From: a virus
Reading direction: 5' to 3' (one strand)
Virus record (IMG/VR): IMGVR_UViG_3300035681_000153
Span: 1 to 20,353 of that record
DNA length: 20,353 bases
Position numbers and translations under genes: made by a program. A model generated the notes under the pieces. It was not told the origin of the DNA and did no database searches. It saw only the letters and a program-made list of their open reading frames with translations. Each line of letters starts with the position of its first letter. Positions within the stretch are counted from its first letter, which is position 1. Shown piece after piece: positions 6,597 to 12,685 of the stretch.

Positions 6597-9078
6597 CAAG
6601 ATTGTAATTTCGCTAGACGATCGCAAACTGACTAATAAACCAGAGAGAGGAACTGAAGAGGGTGATATCTTAATCGGATCTATCATCAACTCTTTAAGGT
6701 CTACTGAAGTGACGATCGCAGAACTAGCTCAATTAATCATCCAAGGTCAAAGCTGGGCACCTTCAGTATGGAAGGGTCATAAAAGTAACGACAACTTTCT
6801 TTTTTCCCGTTTGTTAGCTATGGATTTCGATAACAAAAAATTAGTTGTTAGTCCTGAACAAGTCAAAGATCGTTTAGAAGAATACGGTATCGATTGGAAA
6901 TTCTTTCATACATCTTTTAGCGATACTCCTGAAACAAGGAAATTTAGGGTAGTTTTTGATTCGGGTAGAGATCTAAACAAAGAAGAAACCCTAAACTATC
7001 TGAATCGATTGCACGTCTTATTTCCTGAAGCTGACGTTTCTTCAAACCGTCTCACCCAATTTTATTATGGTGGTCGTGAGCTATTGTTTCAGAATTTCAA
7101 TTCAGCTCCTATCAATTACGATCTCTTAAAAGTAGCTGCTGATGTGGAAGCGGCTAAAAATTGTTCTGATGAGTCGGCAAGAAAGATTATCGATCGCAAG
7201 ATAAAAGATAAGGAACTTCCTTTTACAATTGGGCAGAAAGCGTCCTATGATGTAATTCGAGATCCTGACTTTGATAGATTGTGTGATCGTGTCGCTGTAA
7301 TCGCTTCTATTAGGGGTGGAGCAATTGAAGCTACTGAAAAGTATCGAGTTGGCGATCGTTTAGAATATCCAGATCTTTTAACTGCTTTGACTAATCTTTT
7401 ACCTTTTAACGGTGGATTAAAACAGGCGCAGATATGGATGAACGAAGATGGTCGTTATACTCAAAAGCACTATCGTATTTTCAATTCGCTTCGCAAGCAC
7501 GTTGATTACTATCCTACGAATCTAGATGCTAGTCCTTTTGAGTCTGATCACAAATATGTCAACAGCGTGTTTGCCTATTCAAATCAGGGTGTAGTTAAGC
7601 AAGAAAATGTTTTATTATACGCTTATACCTTACAAAAAGGAGAGAGTGAGATGGAAGCGGCTATCGATGAAGCATTGAACGATAACAAACCTGGTGTAGT
7701 AGTACTAAAGTTTCCTACAGGCATTGGCAAGTCTAGAAAATTGGCTTCTGTTTTTCACGCCGCCAAGAAACCATACTACTACGGATTTCTCACTCACGCC
7801 CTCTTGAACGCCTTTCTAAAAGACCTCGGGGGGAAAGATACCATCAATGCCGTAATCACCCCTCAGCAGCCTTCTGGCGTCCCTGATTACATCGACCATC
7901 TTTATAACATTGGGGCCATAGTCAAGGCTCAAGACGAGATCAAAAAACTGAAAAATAAAACTACCGATCCTGAGTTAAAGCAAGCTCTGATTGAGTACGA
8001 GTCTATGAACACGGCTGCTTACGGAGAAACTCGTCTACCTGTTATTGGTACGCATCGTAAAGGGCTTAGCAAGAATGCTCGTACTAATGAGTTTTCTTTT
8101 ACCCATTGCAAGACAATGATCTTCGACGAAGACATTATGGCCGAGTTGATTCCTACTTACAGTGTCACAAGATCGGATTTGAATGCTCTTTCTGATATAA
8201 TCAAGATGTTTGACAACGAAGAATTGATGACTAAGGTTTTACCTGTTATCAACTACTATCTCGATTTTATTTCCAGTGGTTTGCCTGCCATTATGGATAT
8301 GCCTGTACTTAATCTAGGGGAAACTCGTCAAACGTTAACTAAACTGGTGAGTACTTGGGCTAAAAAGTTTACAGGTAACATCTTGGAACTATTTCGAGTT
8401 CGCGGTAAGTTTTGTCTTGATGGTGTCGAACACGGCAAGATTAATTTTGTTACCAAGAAAGATTACCCTCGCGATCGCAAGATTGTTATTCTCTCGGCCA
8501 CTGCTGATGAGAACCTTTATCGACATTTGATTCCTGAGGTTCAATTTGTCGATCTATCTAACGTAGTCAACAAAGGAAAAATTGTTCAAGATCATAGTAA
8601 ATCTTGTTCGCGAACTTCTTTGGAGAATAACAAAACCGTTGAGTACGTTCGTCAGAAATTAGAAGAGTATGGCAATCCTCCTGTTATTACTTTTAAGAAG
8701 ATGAAGGATCTTTTTGTGAACTCTCACCCAGACATTCATTTTGGGAACGTTTGTGGGTCCAACACGCTCAAAGGGGGAGATATTGCTGTAGTTGGTACAC
8801 CGCATCCTCCTCAGTCCTTAGTAGAGCTTACAGCATCCGTTCTAGAGCTAGAGGTTCCAGATGAGCCTATGATGGTTGTACAAGAGATTTTTCGTAATGG
8901 TTTCAGATTTATGTTCCGCACTTACGAAAGCTTAAACCTTCAGTCCATTCACTTTGCTCTAATCGAACGGGAACTAATTCAAGCTGTTGGACGAGCAAGA
9001 ATACTTCGTTACGACGTTAACGTGTACCTTTTTTCTAACTATCCTTTACCAGATTATAGTGATGCCGTTATACTATAA
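6589..9078 (+). CDS. Primase-helicase replication protein (AEP-like plus SF2 helicase), 829 aa
   Basis: Likely the replication initiator/primase-helicase of the element. The N-terminal third resembles an archaeo-eukaryotic primase: LLAMDFDN (D79, D81, a D-x-D metal motif), FFHTSFSDTPETRKFRVVFD (residues 105-124) and a DVSSNRLTQFYYGG segment. The C-terminal half is a superfamily 2 helicase: motif I PTGIGKS ending near residue 382, motif II FDEDI (DED near 513-515), motif III SAT (636-638) and motif VI QAVGRAR (798-804). The start is the ATG at 6589 with GGGAG 10 nt upstream; a TTG at 6583 is less likely. It is coupled to a ribbon-helix-helix gene and followed by a terminator. The layout resembles rep proteins of cyanobacterial plasmids and phages. 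The helicase part is secure, the primase part probable. Confidence 0.82.
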   Translation: MTNKIVISLDDRKLTNKPERGTEEGDILIGSIINSLRSTEVTIAELAQLIIQGQSWAPSVWKGHKSNDNFLFSRLLAMDFDNKKLVVSPEQVKDRLEEYGIDWKFFHTSFSDTPETRKFRVVFDSGRDLNKEETLNYLNRLHVLFPEADVSSNRLTQFYYGGRELLFQNFNSAPINYDLLKVAADVEAAKNCSDESARKIIDRKIKDKELPFTIGQKASYDVIRDPDFDRLCDRVAVIASIRGGAIEATEKYRVGDRLEYPDLLTALTNLLPFNGGLKQAQIWMNEDGRYTQKHYRIFNSLRKHVDYYPTNLDASPFESDHKYVNSVFAYSNQGVVKQENVLLYAYTLQKGESEMEAAIDEALNDNKPGVVVLKFPTGIGKSRKLASVFHAAKKPYYYGFLTHALLNAFLKDLGGKDTINAVITPQQPSGVPDYIDHLYNIGAIVKAQDEIKKLKNKTTDPELKQALIEYESMNTAAYGETRLPVIGTHRKGLSKNARTNEFSFTHCKTMIFDEDIMAELIPTYSVTRSDLNALSDIIKMFDNEELMTKVLPVINYYLDFISSGLPAIMDMPVLNLGETRQTLTKLVSTWAKKFTGNILELFRVRGKFCLDGVEHGKINFVTKKDYPRDRKIVILSATADENLYRHLIPEVQFVDLSNVVNKGKIVQDHSKSCSRTSLENNKTVEYVRQKLEEYGNPPVITFKKMKDLFVNSHPDIHFGNVCGSNTLKGGDIAVVGTPHPPQSLVELTASVLELEVPDEPMMVVQEIFRNGFRFMFRTYESLNLQSIHFALIERELIQAVGRARILRYDVNVYLFSNYPLPDYSDAVIL

Positions 9079-9105
9079 ATATAGCGGAATTACAATTTGA
9101 GACTC

Positions 9106-9138
9106 GAGCCCTCCGTTTTCGGTAGGGCTCTTTTTTTT
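9106..9138 (+). terminator. Rho-independent terminator after the replication gene
   Basis: GAGCCCT-CCG-TTTT-CGG-T-AGGGCTC (9106-9130) is followed by eight T. It ends the replication operon 28 bp after the stop codon. Confidence 0.9.
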
Positions 9139-9156
9139 AGCTCATCGGCTATTTTT

Positions 9157-9185
9157 TTGAAAATAAATACGATTTCGATTATTAT
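9157..9185 (+). promoter_or_regulatory. Promoter for the second ribbon-helix-helix operon
   Basis: TTGAAA (9157-9162), a 17-bp spacer and TATTAT (9180-9185) lie about 30 bp before the start codon. The preceding GGCTATTTTTTTGAAA (9147-9162) resembles GGCTACTTGTTGAAA at 11186-11200. Confidence 0.6.
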
Positions 9186-9217
9186 AAGAGTTGTAACTTT
9201 AGTTTTGGATTTTACCA

Positions 9218-9472
9218 ATGCCTACAAAACGAGGTCCATATCGTAAGCGGTCACAAGACGGCAAGCTCAGTCTTTTCAACTTTCATATTAGTGATAAAGA
9301 AAAAGCTTTGCTACGGGAGTTATCAGCAAGAACTGGTTGCACGATGACTTCGGTTCTACTCCAAGGTCTTCGTATAATCAAAGAAGATCTTGACCAAAAC
9401 GGTATCACAGGTGATGATATTTTTGATAATGCCATTACTGACGATAAGATGAATAACAGTGGTAACTTTTAG
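9218..9472 (+). CDS. Ribbon-helix-helix DNA-binding protein, 84 aa
   Basis: Second CopG/Arc-like protein of the window. A very basic N-terminus (PTKRGPYRKRSQDGK) is followed by the strand LSLFNFHIS (about 17-25) and helices KEKALLRELSARTG and TMTSVLLQGLRIIKEDLD. An acidic, Asn-rich tail ends the protein. It has its own promoter and a weak ribosome binding site. It is followed after 9 nt by the NUMOD protein gene, whose ribosome binding site overlaps its stop codon. Sequence differs enough from the 61-aa protein that they probably bind different sites. Likely a transcription regulator of this short operon or of the replicon. An antitoxin role is possible but no toxin gene is adjacent. Confidence 0.75.
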   Translation: MPTKRGPYRKRSQDGKLSLFNFHISDKEKALLRELSARTGCTMTSVLLQGLRIIKEDLDQNGITGDDIFDNAITDDKMNNSGNF

Positions 9473-9481
9473 GAAAATACA

Positions 9482-9763
9482 ATGGCTTTTCAACCTGGAA
9501 ATCAGATACGCAAAGGCGCTAAACTAACAGAAGAAACCCGTGAGAAGATCCGCAAGGCCATCCAAGGTCAAAAACGACATCCTGAAACGATCGCTAGAAT
9601 GGCCAGATCTTATATTGGTACTACTCCTGACGGCGAAGAAATTCCTTTTACTAACGCTAAACAGTTTGCGAAAGATAACGGCTTGTATGCCTCGGGAATC
9701 ACTTCTTGCTGCACTGGAGTATTGAAAACGCATCACGGATGGAAATTTAGATACGCTGATTAA
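9482..9763 (+). CDS. NUMOD-type DNA-binding protein lacking a nuclease domain, 93 aa
   Basis: Residues about 5-40 (LTEETREKIRKAIQGQKRH then PETIARMARS) match the NUMOD3 DNA-contacting helices found in GIY-YIG and HNH homing endonucleases. Residues 48-90 (TPDGEEIPFTNAKQFAKDNG, then ...HHGWKFRY) resemble the NUMOD1/IENR1-type module that follows them. No GIY-YIG, HNH or other catalytic motif is present and the gene has its own start (AGGAAAATACA-ATG), so it is a stand-alone binding protein or the C-terminal relic of a homing endonuclease. It is cotranscribed with the ribbon-helix-helix gene and ends 17 bp before a terminator. Function beyond DNA binding is unknown. Confidence 0.72.
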   Translation: MAFQPGNQIRKGAKLTEETREKIRKAIQGQKRHPETIARMARSYIGTTPDGEEIPFTNAKQFAKDNGLYASGITSCCTGVLKTHHGWKFRYAD

Positions 9764-9780
9764 AAAAACCCAAAAATAAG

Positions 9781-9815
9781 ACGGCTCCTTAGATCAAAAA
9801 TCTAGGAGCCGTTTT
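9781..9815 (+). terminator. Rho-independent terminator
   Basis: ACGGCTCCTTAGAT...ATCTAGGAGCCGT, with one unpaired T, closes a short A-rich loop and is followed by TTT. On the other strand the stem is followed by CTTATTTTTG, so it may work in both directions. Confidence 0.85.
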
Positions 9816-9886
9816 AACATAGATGGCTTATCTATAGTTATTAAAACTTAAACTATTTTAATTCTAGAAAAATATAGAGAATGGCA

Positions 9887-9995
9887 TTGAACACCCTATA
9901 CTTCTGTGTTAGACTAAATTAGAATTTTTCGTCGTGGAAAAATCTAGAAACTTTAAGGGCGATCTTCTACCATCAGGAAGATCGCCTTTTTTTTT
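9887..9995 (+). ncRNA. Possible small RNA 1 with promoter and terminator
   Basis: TTGAAC (9887-9892), a 17-bp spacer and TAGACT (9910-9915) predict a start near 9922. About 70 nt later GGCGATCTTC (9958-9967) and GAAGATCGCC (9977-9986) form a 10-bp stem followed by nine T. Between them ATTTTT...AAAAAT can form a second hairpin. No ORF is present, so the unit looks like a short non-coding transcript. Confidence 0.45.
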
Positions 9996-10131
9996 AATAT
10001 TCTTTGAACACGACCTATCGATCTAAAGATCGCCTGAAAACGATCTTTAGATCTTTCCTATTGGTCAAAATGCTACTTATTAATATTTATTTTCAATCCA
10101 GTGTCAATATAATAGCATCTCCATAAACAGT
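9996..10131. repeat. 13-bp perfect inverted repeat and box in gene-free stretch
   Basis: GATCTAAAGATCG (10020-10032) and its exact reverse complement (10041-10053) flank an 8-nt spacer. GCTACTTATTAATA begins at 10072. No gene is seen from 9764 to 10283; the remainder is AT-rich spacer between the two terminated units. Confidence 0.7.
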
Positions 10132-10177
10132 AAATCGCTTACCACACTTCAACGGTCAAAGGTAAGCGATTTTTTTT
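10108..10177 (+). ncRNA. Possible small RNA 2 ending in an intrinsic terminator
   Basis: TATAAT (10108-10113) is a perfect -10 box, though the -35 is weak. AAATCGCTTACC (10132-10143) and GGTAAGCGATTT (10161-10172) form a 12-bp stem followed by a T run to 10177. No ORF lies in between. Either a transcript of about 60 nt, or simply a terminator for read-through from upstream. The terminator itself is well supported. Confidence 0.45.
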
Positions 10178-10189
10178 GTGCCCTATATT

Positions 10190-10273
10190 AAGTAGCCAAA
10201 CGTATATATTTAATTCGCTACTTATTGATTTGTATTTATAAGTATCGGTGAAACTAAGAATATAGTTTCTTAG
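10190..10273. promoter_or_regulatory. Operator-like repeats before the nuclease gene
   Basis: AAGTAGC (10190-10196) and GCTACTT (10217-10223) form an inverted pair, the latter continuing as ATTGATT. Nearer the gene, GAAACTA/TAGTTTC (10250-10269) and CTAAGAA/TTCTTAG (10254-10273) are overlapping, mutually exclusive hairpins just before the start codon. No clear -10 box can be fixed. Confidence 0.45.
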
Positions 10274-10283
10274 ATTAACCACG

Positions 10284-10736
10284 ATGTTTTTTCACGAACA
10301 GAAATTGCTAACTCTTTTGCAAAAGAATTTTGGTCGCTACACTTATATTTTTTCTAGCGATCAGTACGAATCCTACGATGTTCAAGTTCTAAACAGTGAC
10401 GGCACTTTGCGTTGCTTCCTAGAATTGAAGTCGCGTTCTTCTGAGGCTTGTAAGTTTGTCAGACGCGATAATAGTATATTAGTGGACGAATCTAAGGTTA
10501 ACAGACTCTCAGAGCTTTCACAGGTCTATAGAGTGCCTTGTTATTTAGTGACCTACTTAGAAGATCGCAGCGAGTTAACCGTAGTAGAAGTTTGCACTGA
10601 TTCTGGCGCGATCAATCCACAATTTAGAACGAAGAAAATCAAAGCTAATAAAAATACAATGTGGAAGGGCGGTAAAGTTCAAAAAAATATAACGTTTGTA
10701 AATTTGGATAATTGCTGGAGAAAACTATTGGCTTGA
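10284..10736 (+). CDS. PD-(D/E)XK superfamily nuclease, 150 aa
   Basis: The core motif is YDVQVLNSDG followed by CFLELKSR: D32, E47 and K49 fit D-x(n)-E-x-K, with E5 in the first helix (HEQKLLTLLQKNF) as the usual extra acidic residue. A following helix with K71 (ESKVNRLSELSQVYRVPCYL) and a strand LVTYLED match the layout of phage Holliday-junction resolvase or recombination-type nucleases. It likely acts on DNA during phage replication, recombination or packaging. The C-terminal 40 residues are basic (RTKKIKANKNTMWKGGK), suited to DNA binding. There is no good ribosome binding site; the ATG lies 10 nt after paired hairpins. The fold is probable, the substrate unknown. Confidence 0.65.
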   Translation: MFFHEQKLLTLLQKNFGRYTYIFSSDQYESYDVQVLNSDGTLRCFLELKSRSSEACKFVRRDNSILVDESKVNRLSELSQVYRVPCYLVTYLEDRSELTVVEVCTDSGAINPQFRTKKIKANKNTMWKGGKVQKNITFVNLDNCWRKLLA

Positions 10737-10754
10737 ACTCTACCTTGGTAATTA

Positions 10755-10807
10755 TTCCTATTTGTATAGATAAAAATAGGAAAATAGTTTATCTATACAA
10801 ATAGGAA
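10755..10807 (+). promoter_or_regulatory. 20-bp perfect inverted repeat covering a ribosome binding site
   Basis: Positions 10755-10774 are the exact reverse complement of 10788-10807, with a 13-nt spacer. The right arm contains ATAGGAA, the ribosome binding site of the gene starting at 10819. Folding of the leader would hide it. As DNA the palindrome could also be an operator, since TAGATA/TATAGA in the left arm is a possible -10 box. Confidence 0.85.
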
Positions 10808-10818
10808 GATCTCGCGAA

Positions 10819-11166
10819 ATGACCATTACCACCAGTTACGTTAATCTCAAAGAATTAGAGGAGTGTGTTATCTCCTACTTCGACAAGACGTTAGATTTAA
10901 TCCCAAAAAATCGTTTGATTTATTTAGCGCTTGATCCACGCGATCTATTTCCCGGTAACGCTCTAAGAGGAATTATCGATTCTAACGATATTAGTAAAGG
11001 ATTAAAGGAGATAGCTCTAGAACACCGTCTAACGCTTAAAGCTTACTACGGCGGAGATTCTATAGCCTTTAGTCAATTAGAGACCTTTACGAACCGGCTA
11101 GGCCGCAATGAGCTTATTGTGGAAGCGTTGACAGAATTGGCGAGATATATCCATCGATCGCTGTAA
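10819..11166 (+). CDS. Unrecognised 115-aa protein under hairpin control
   Basis: Not recognised. The protein is soluble and mostly helical, with no cysteine cluster or membrane segment beyond an ordinary hydrophobic core. Visible parts: an N-terminal helix NLKELEECVISYFDKTLDL, a central DPRDLFPGNALRGIIDSND segment, and a C-terminal helical half ending LIVEALTELARYIHRSL. AGGAAG lies 10 nt upstream of the ATG inside a 20-bp palindrome, so translation or transcription is probably regulated. It stands between the nuclease gene and the membrane-module genes and appears to be a single-gene unit. A small adaptor or regulatory role is possible but not shown. Confidence 0.6.
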   Translation: MTITTSYVNLKELEECVISYFDKTLDLIPKNRLIYLALDPRDLFPGNALRGIIDSNDISKGLKEIALEHRLTLKAYYGGDSIAFSQLETFTNRLGRNELIVEALTELARYIHRSL

Positions 11167-11235
11167 TATGTGAATACACCTCTTTGGCTACTTGTTGAAA
11201 TAGGTATTTATTTTCGCCCTATAGTATCACTATAA
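11167..11235 (+). promoter_or_regulatory. Promoter region before the first repeat array
   Basis: GGCTACTTGTTGAAA (11186-11200) carries a TTGAAA -35 candidate. TATAGT (11220-11225) is a -10 candidate at a long 19-bp spacing. If used, transcripts would carry the 11-bp repeat array in their leader. The GCTACTT box is shared with other plus-strand promoters. Confidence 0.4.
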
Positions 11236-11343
11236 CTGGAACGCTCTAGGAACGTTACCAGTACTTAATCGGAACAGAATTGGAACGGAATTCTTACTAT
11301 TTGTCCGTTCCAAACCCGTTCCAAACCGTCCCAACCCAGTACC
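11236..11343. repeat. Phased 11-bp repeat array (GGAAC then GTTCC)
   Basis: GGAAC occurs at 11238, 11249, 11271 and 11282, exactly on an 11-bp grid, with a degenerate AGTAC at the missing step 11260. After 25 bp the inverted word follows: GTTCC at 11307 and 11318, GTCCC at 11328, GTACC at 11339. TTGGAACGGA (11280-11289) and TCCGTTCCAA (11304-11313) form the central perfect inverted repeat. The array lies directly upstream of an HTH protein gene and looks like iterons or a cooperative operator. Confidence 0.85.
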
Positions 11344-11368
11344 CACAACGTTTACAGGAAACAAACTT

Positions 11369-11860
11369 ATGACTTCTCTACACTCCTTCTGCAAAGATCA
11401 CAATCTCGCTAAGTCCACAGTCCATCGTTGGCTCAAAGATAACGGTTTTGATACTACTGACGGTCTTAGTCCCGAAACAATCACAGCGACTTTAGCTCAT
11501 TTTTGTCCTGAACCAGAGGTACAACCGGAAATAGTCGCTGAAGTACTAGAACCCGAGTTTGAAACCGGTATGGTGCTGCACAGCCCCGCCGCCGCTGGCA
11601 TCGTCCCGATCAGCATTGCCAATTTAACTATCAACCTGACCCAGGCAAACACCCAGGCCCTTGACCAGGAAGCTGCACATTTCCATAACGTGACTTCTCA
11701 GGGATTAGCCGCCATTGGGGAGTACTTGCAAGCTGACTTGGTGACTACGGTTCACCATACCATCGCTCAGAATCGCCACGCTGTAGCCGGTTTAGCAGCC
11801 CAAGCTACTGTGAATCTGGCTAACGGCTTGGGAAAGCCTCCAACCGCACAAACGGCCTAA
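11369..11860 (+). CDS. HTH protein, 163 aa (possible frameshift donor)
   Basis: Residues about 3-27 (LHSFCKDHNLAKSTVHRWLK) form a MerR/IS-like helix-turn-helix, followed by DNGFDTTDGLSPETITATL. A Pro/Glu-rich linker comes next (PEPEVQPEIVAEVLEPEFE), then an Ala/Thr/Gln-rich helical C-terminal half. AGGAAA precedes the ATG. Base composition in the second half is more GC-rich than in neighbours. It lies right after the 11-bp array, so it may bind it. Near its 3' end GGGAAAG (11830-11836) is in the correct phase for -1 slippage. The -1 frame stays open to 12681 and begins with a hydrophobic segment. DNA binding is likely, function unknown. Confidence 0.7.
   Translation: MTSLHSFCKDHNLAKSTVHRWLKDNGFDTTDGLSPETITATLAHFCPEPEVQPEIVAEVLEPEFETGMVLHSPAAAGIVPISIANLTINLTQANTQALDQEAAHFHNVTSQGLAAIGEYLQADLVTTVHHTIAQNRHAVAGLAAQATVNLANGLGKPPTAQTA
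11830..11836 (+). promoter_or_regulatory. Candidate -1 frameshift site GGGAAAG
   Basis: In the zero frame the codons read TTG GGA AAG, giving the X-XXY-YYZ heptamer G-GGA-AAG used at the lambda G/GT frameshift. After slippage the reading continues ASNRTNGLIIALALVILAGA, a membrane-segment-like sequence, and stays open to 12681. The zero frame stops at 11860. No strong downstream stem is obvious at the usual distance. Confidence 0.35.
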
Positions 11861-12075
11861 TTATTGCTTTGGCCCTAGTCATCTTGGCTGGGGCCTCGGC
11901 AACCGTTTTGTCGCGATGTTCACAAAATCCCCAAAAATACGACACTGTGACTACTGTGAATACCGTGACAGAGGAGCAAAAACCGCCTCATCACAGTAGT
12001 TTAACCCGTCACAGTAGTCACAGTAGTTTAACCCGTCACAGTAGTCCAAACAATTTTCACAACGAGGAAAAAACA
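11861..12075. repeat. Phased 9-bp repeat array (CTGTGA then TCACAG)
   Basis: CTGTGA at 11945 and 11954 and CCGTGA at 11963 are spaced by exactly 9 bp. TCACAG follows at 11991, 12009, 12018 and 12036, all multiples of 9. TCACAGTAG and TTTAACCCG alternate as 9-bp units. The stretch is open in the frame of the next gene (encoding a hydrophobic segment, then HSSLTRHSS-type repeats), but a strong internal ribosome binding site at 12064 marks the likely gene start at 12076. Confidence 0.8.
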
Positions 12076-12681
12076 ATGGACACCACTTCTATAACCTCTC
12101 TAACCGAACTAGCCAAAGAGTCCCTGACAGCTTATCAAACCGTAGCCGCCCGTGATTACGGTGTAACCAACGTTAAGCAAGCGTTCCCTATCGCTTCTAG
12201 ACCTGATATTGCTTTTCGTCCTAAGTGCGATCAGCTTACTGAGGTTTGGACTGCGGAAGGTCAAACTGTATTCCTTTTTCAAAACGAAGAGGTCTATAGA
12301 CTTGAAGGTTCGCATAAAGCCTCTAGTAGCGAAAGCGTTTTAACCCTTAGTTCTGCTGGCGTTTGCGTTACTGGTGGTGATACTACTCTAGCTCCTCTTA
12401 CAAGGACCGTAGACGTGCTTAATAAGGTAAACGCTACCAGTTCTACGCCTATTACTGTAACGACTGTTCAAGAACCTTCTGAACCCCTTACAGCCAACGT
12501 AGAATCAGCCTCGTCTAATTCTTTTAGTGGTCTTCTATTGATCGCAGGCTTAGCAATTTTAGGAACTACTGGTTACCTCTTTTTCAAAAAAACTGGCACC
12601 AAACGTACCCAATCGACCCCTAGCGTGACCACCAAAGTTGATACTAACGAGGAAGGAGGTGATATTGAACTAAATCTCTAA
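12076..12681 (+). CDS. Single-span membrane protein, 201 aa
   Basis: Not recognised. The first 145 residues are polar and Thr/Ser rich with Cys at about 52 and 99. A transmembrane segment follows at about 152-170 (SGLLLIAGLAILGTTGYLFF) and then KKTGTKR and an acidic tail (NEEGGDIELNL). The positive charges after the span predict a cytoplasmic C-terminus and an exposed N-terminal domain. There is no signal peptide with this start, chosen for GAGGAAAAAACA before the ATG. The open frame reaches upstream to 11824 and would add a hydrophobic segment and a His/Ser-rich repeat. This longer form could arise by frameshifting from the preceding HTH gene. It is the first of three membrane proteins before the ATPase and probably part of the same complex. 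Confidence 0.65.
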   Translation: MDTTSITSLTELAKESLTAYQTVAARDYGVTNVKQAFPIASRPDIAFRPKCDQLTEVWTAEGQTVFLFQNEEVYRLEGSHKASSSESVLTLSSAGVCVTGGDTTLAPLTRTVDVLNKVNATSSTPITVTTVQEPSEPLTANVESASSNSFSGLLLIAGLAILGTTGYLFFKKTGTKRTQSTPSVTTKVDTNEEGGDIELNL

Positions 12682-12685
12682 AACG

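Noticed and set aside
11869-12075. Independent TTG start giving a signal-peptide-like lipoprotein
   Set aside because: No ribosome binding site precedes the TTG, and GAGGAAAAAACAATG at 12064-12078 is far better. The upstream hydrophobic part is kept only as a possible frameshift extension.
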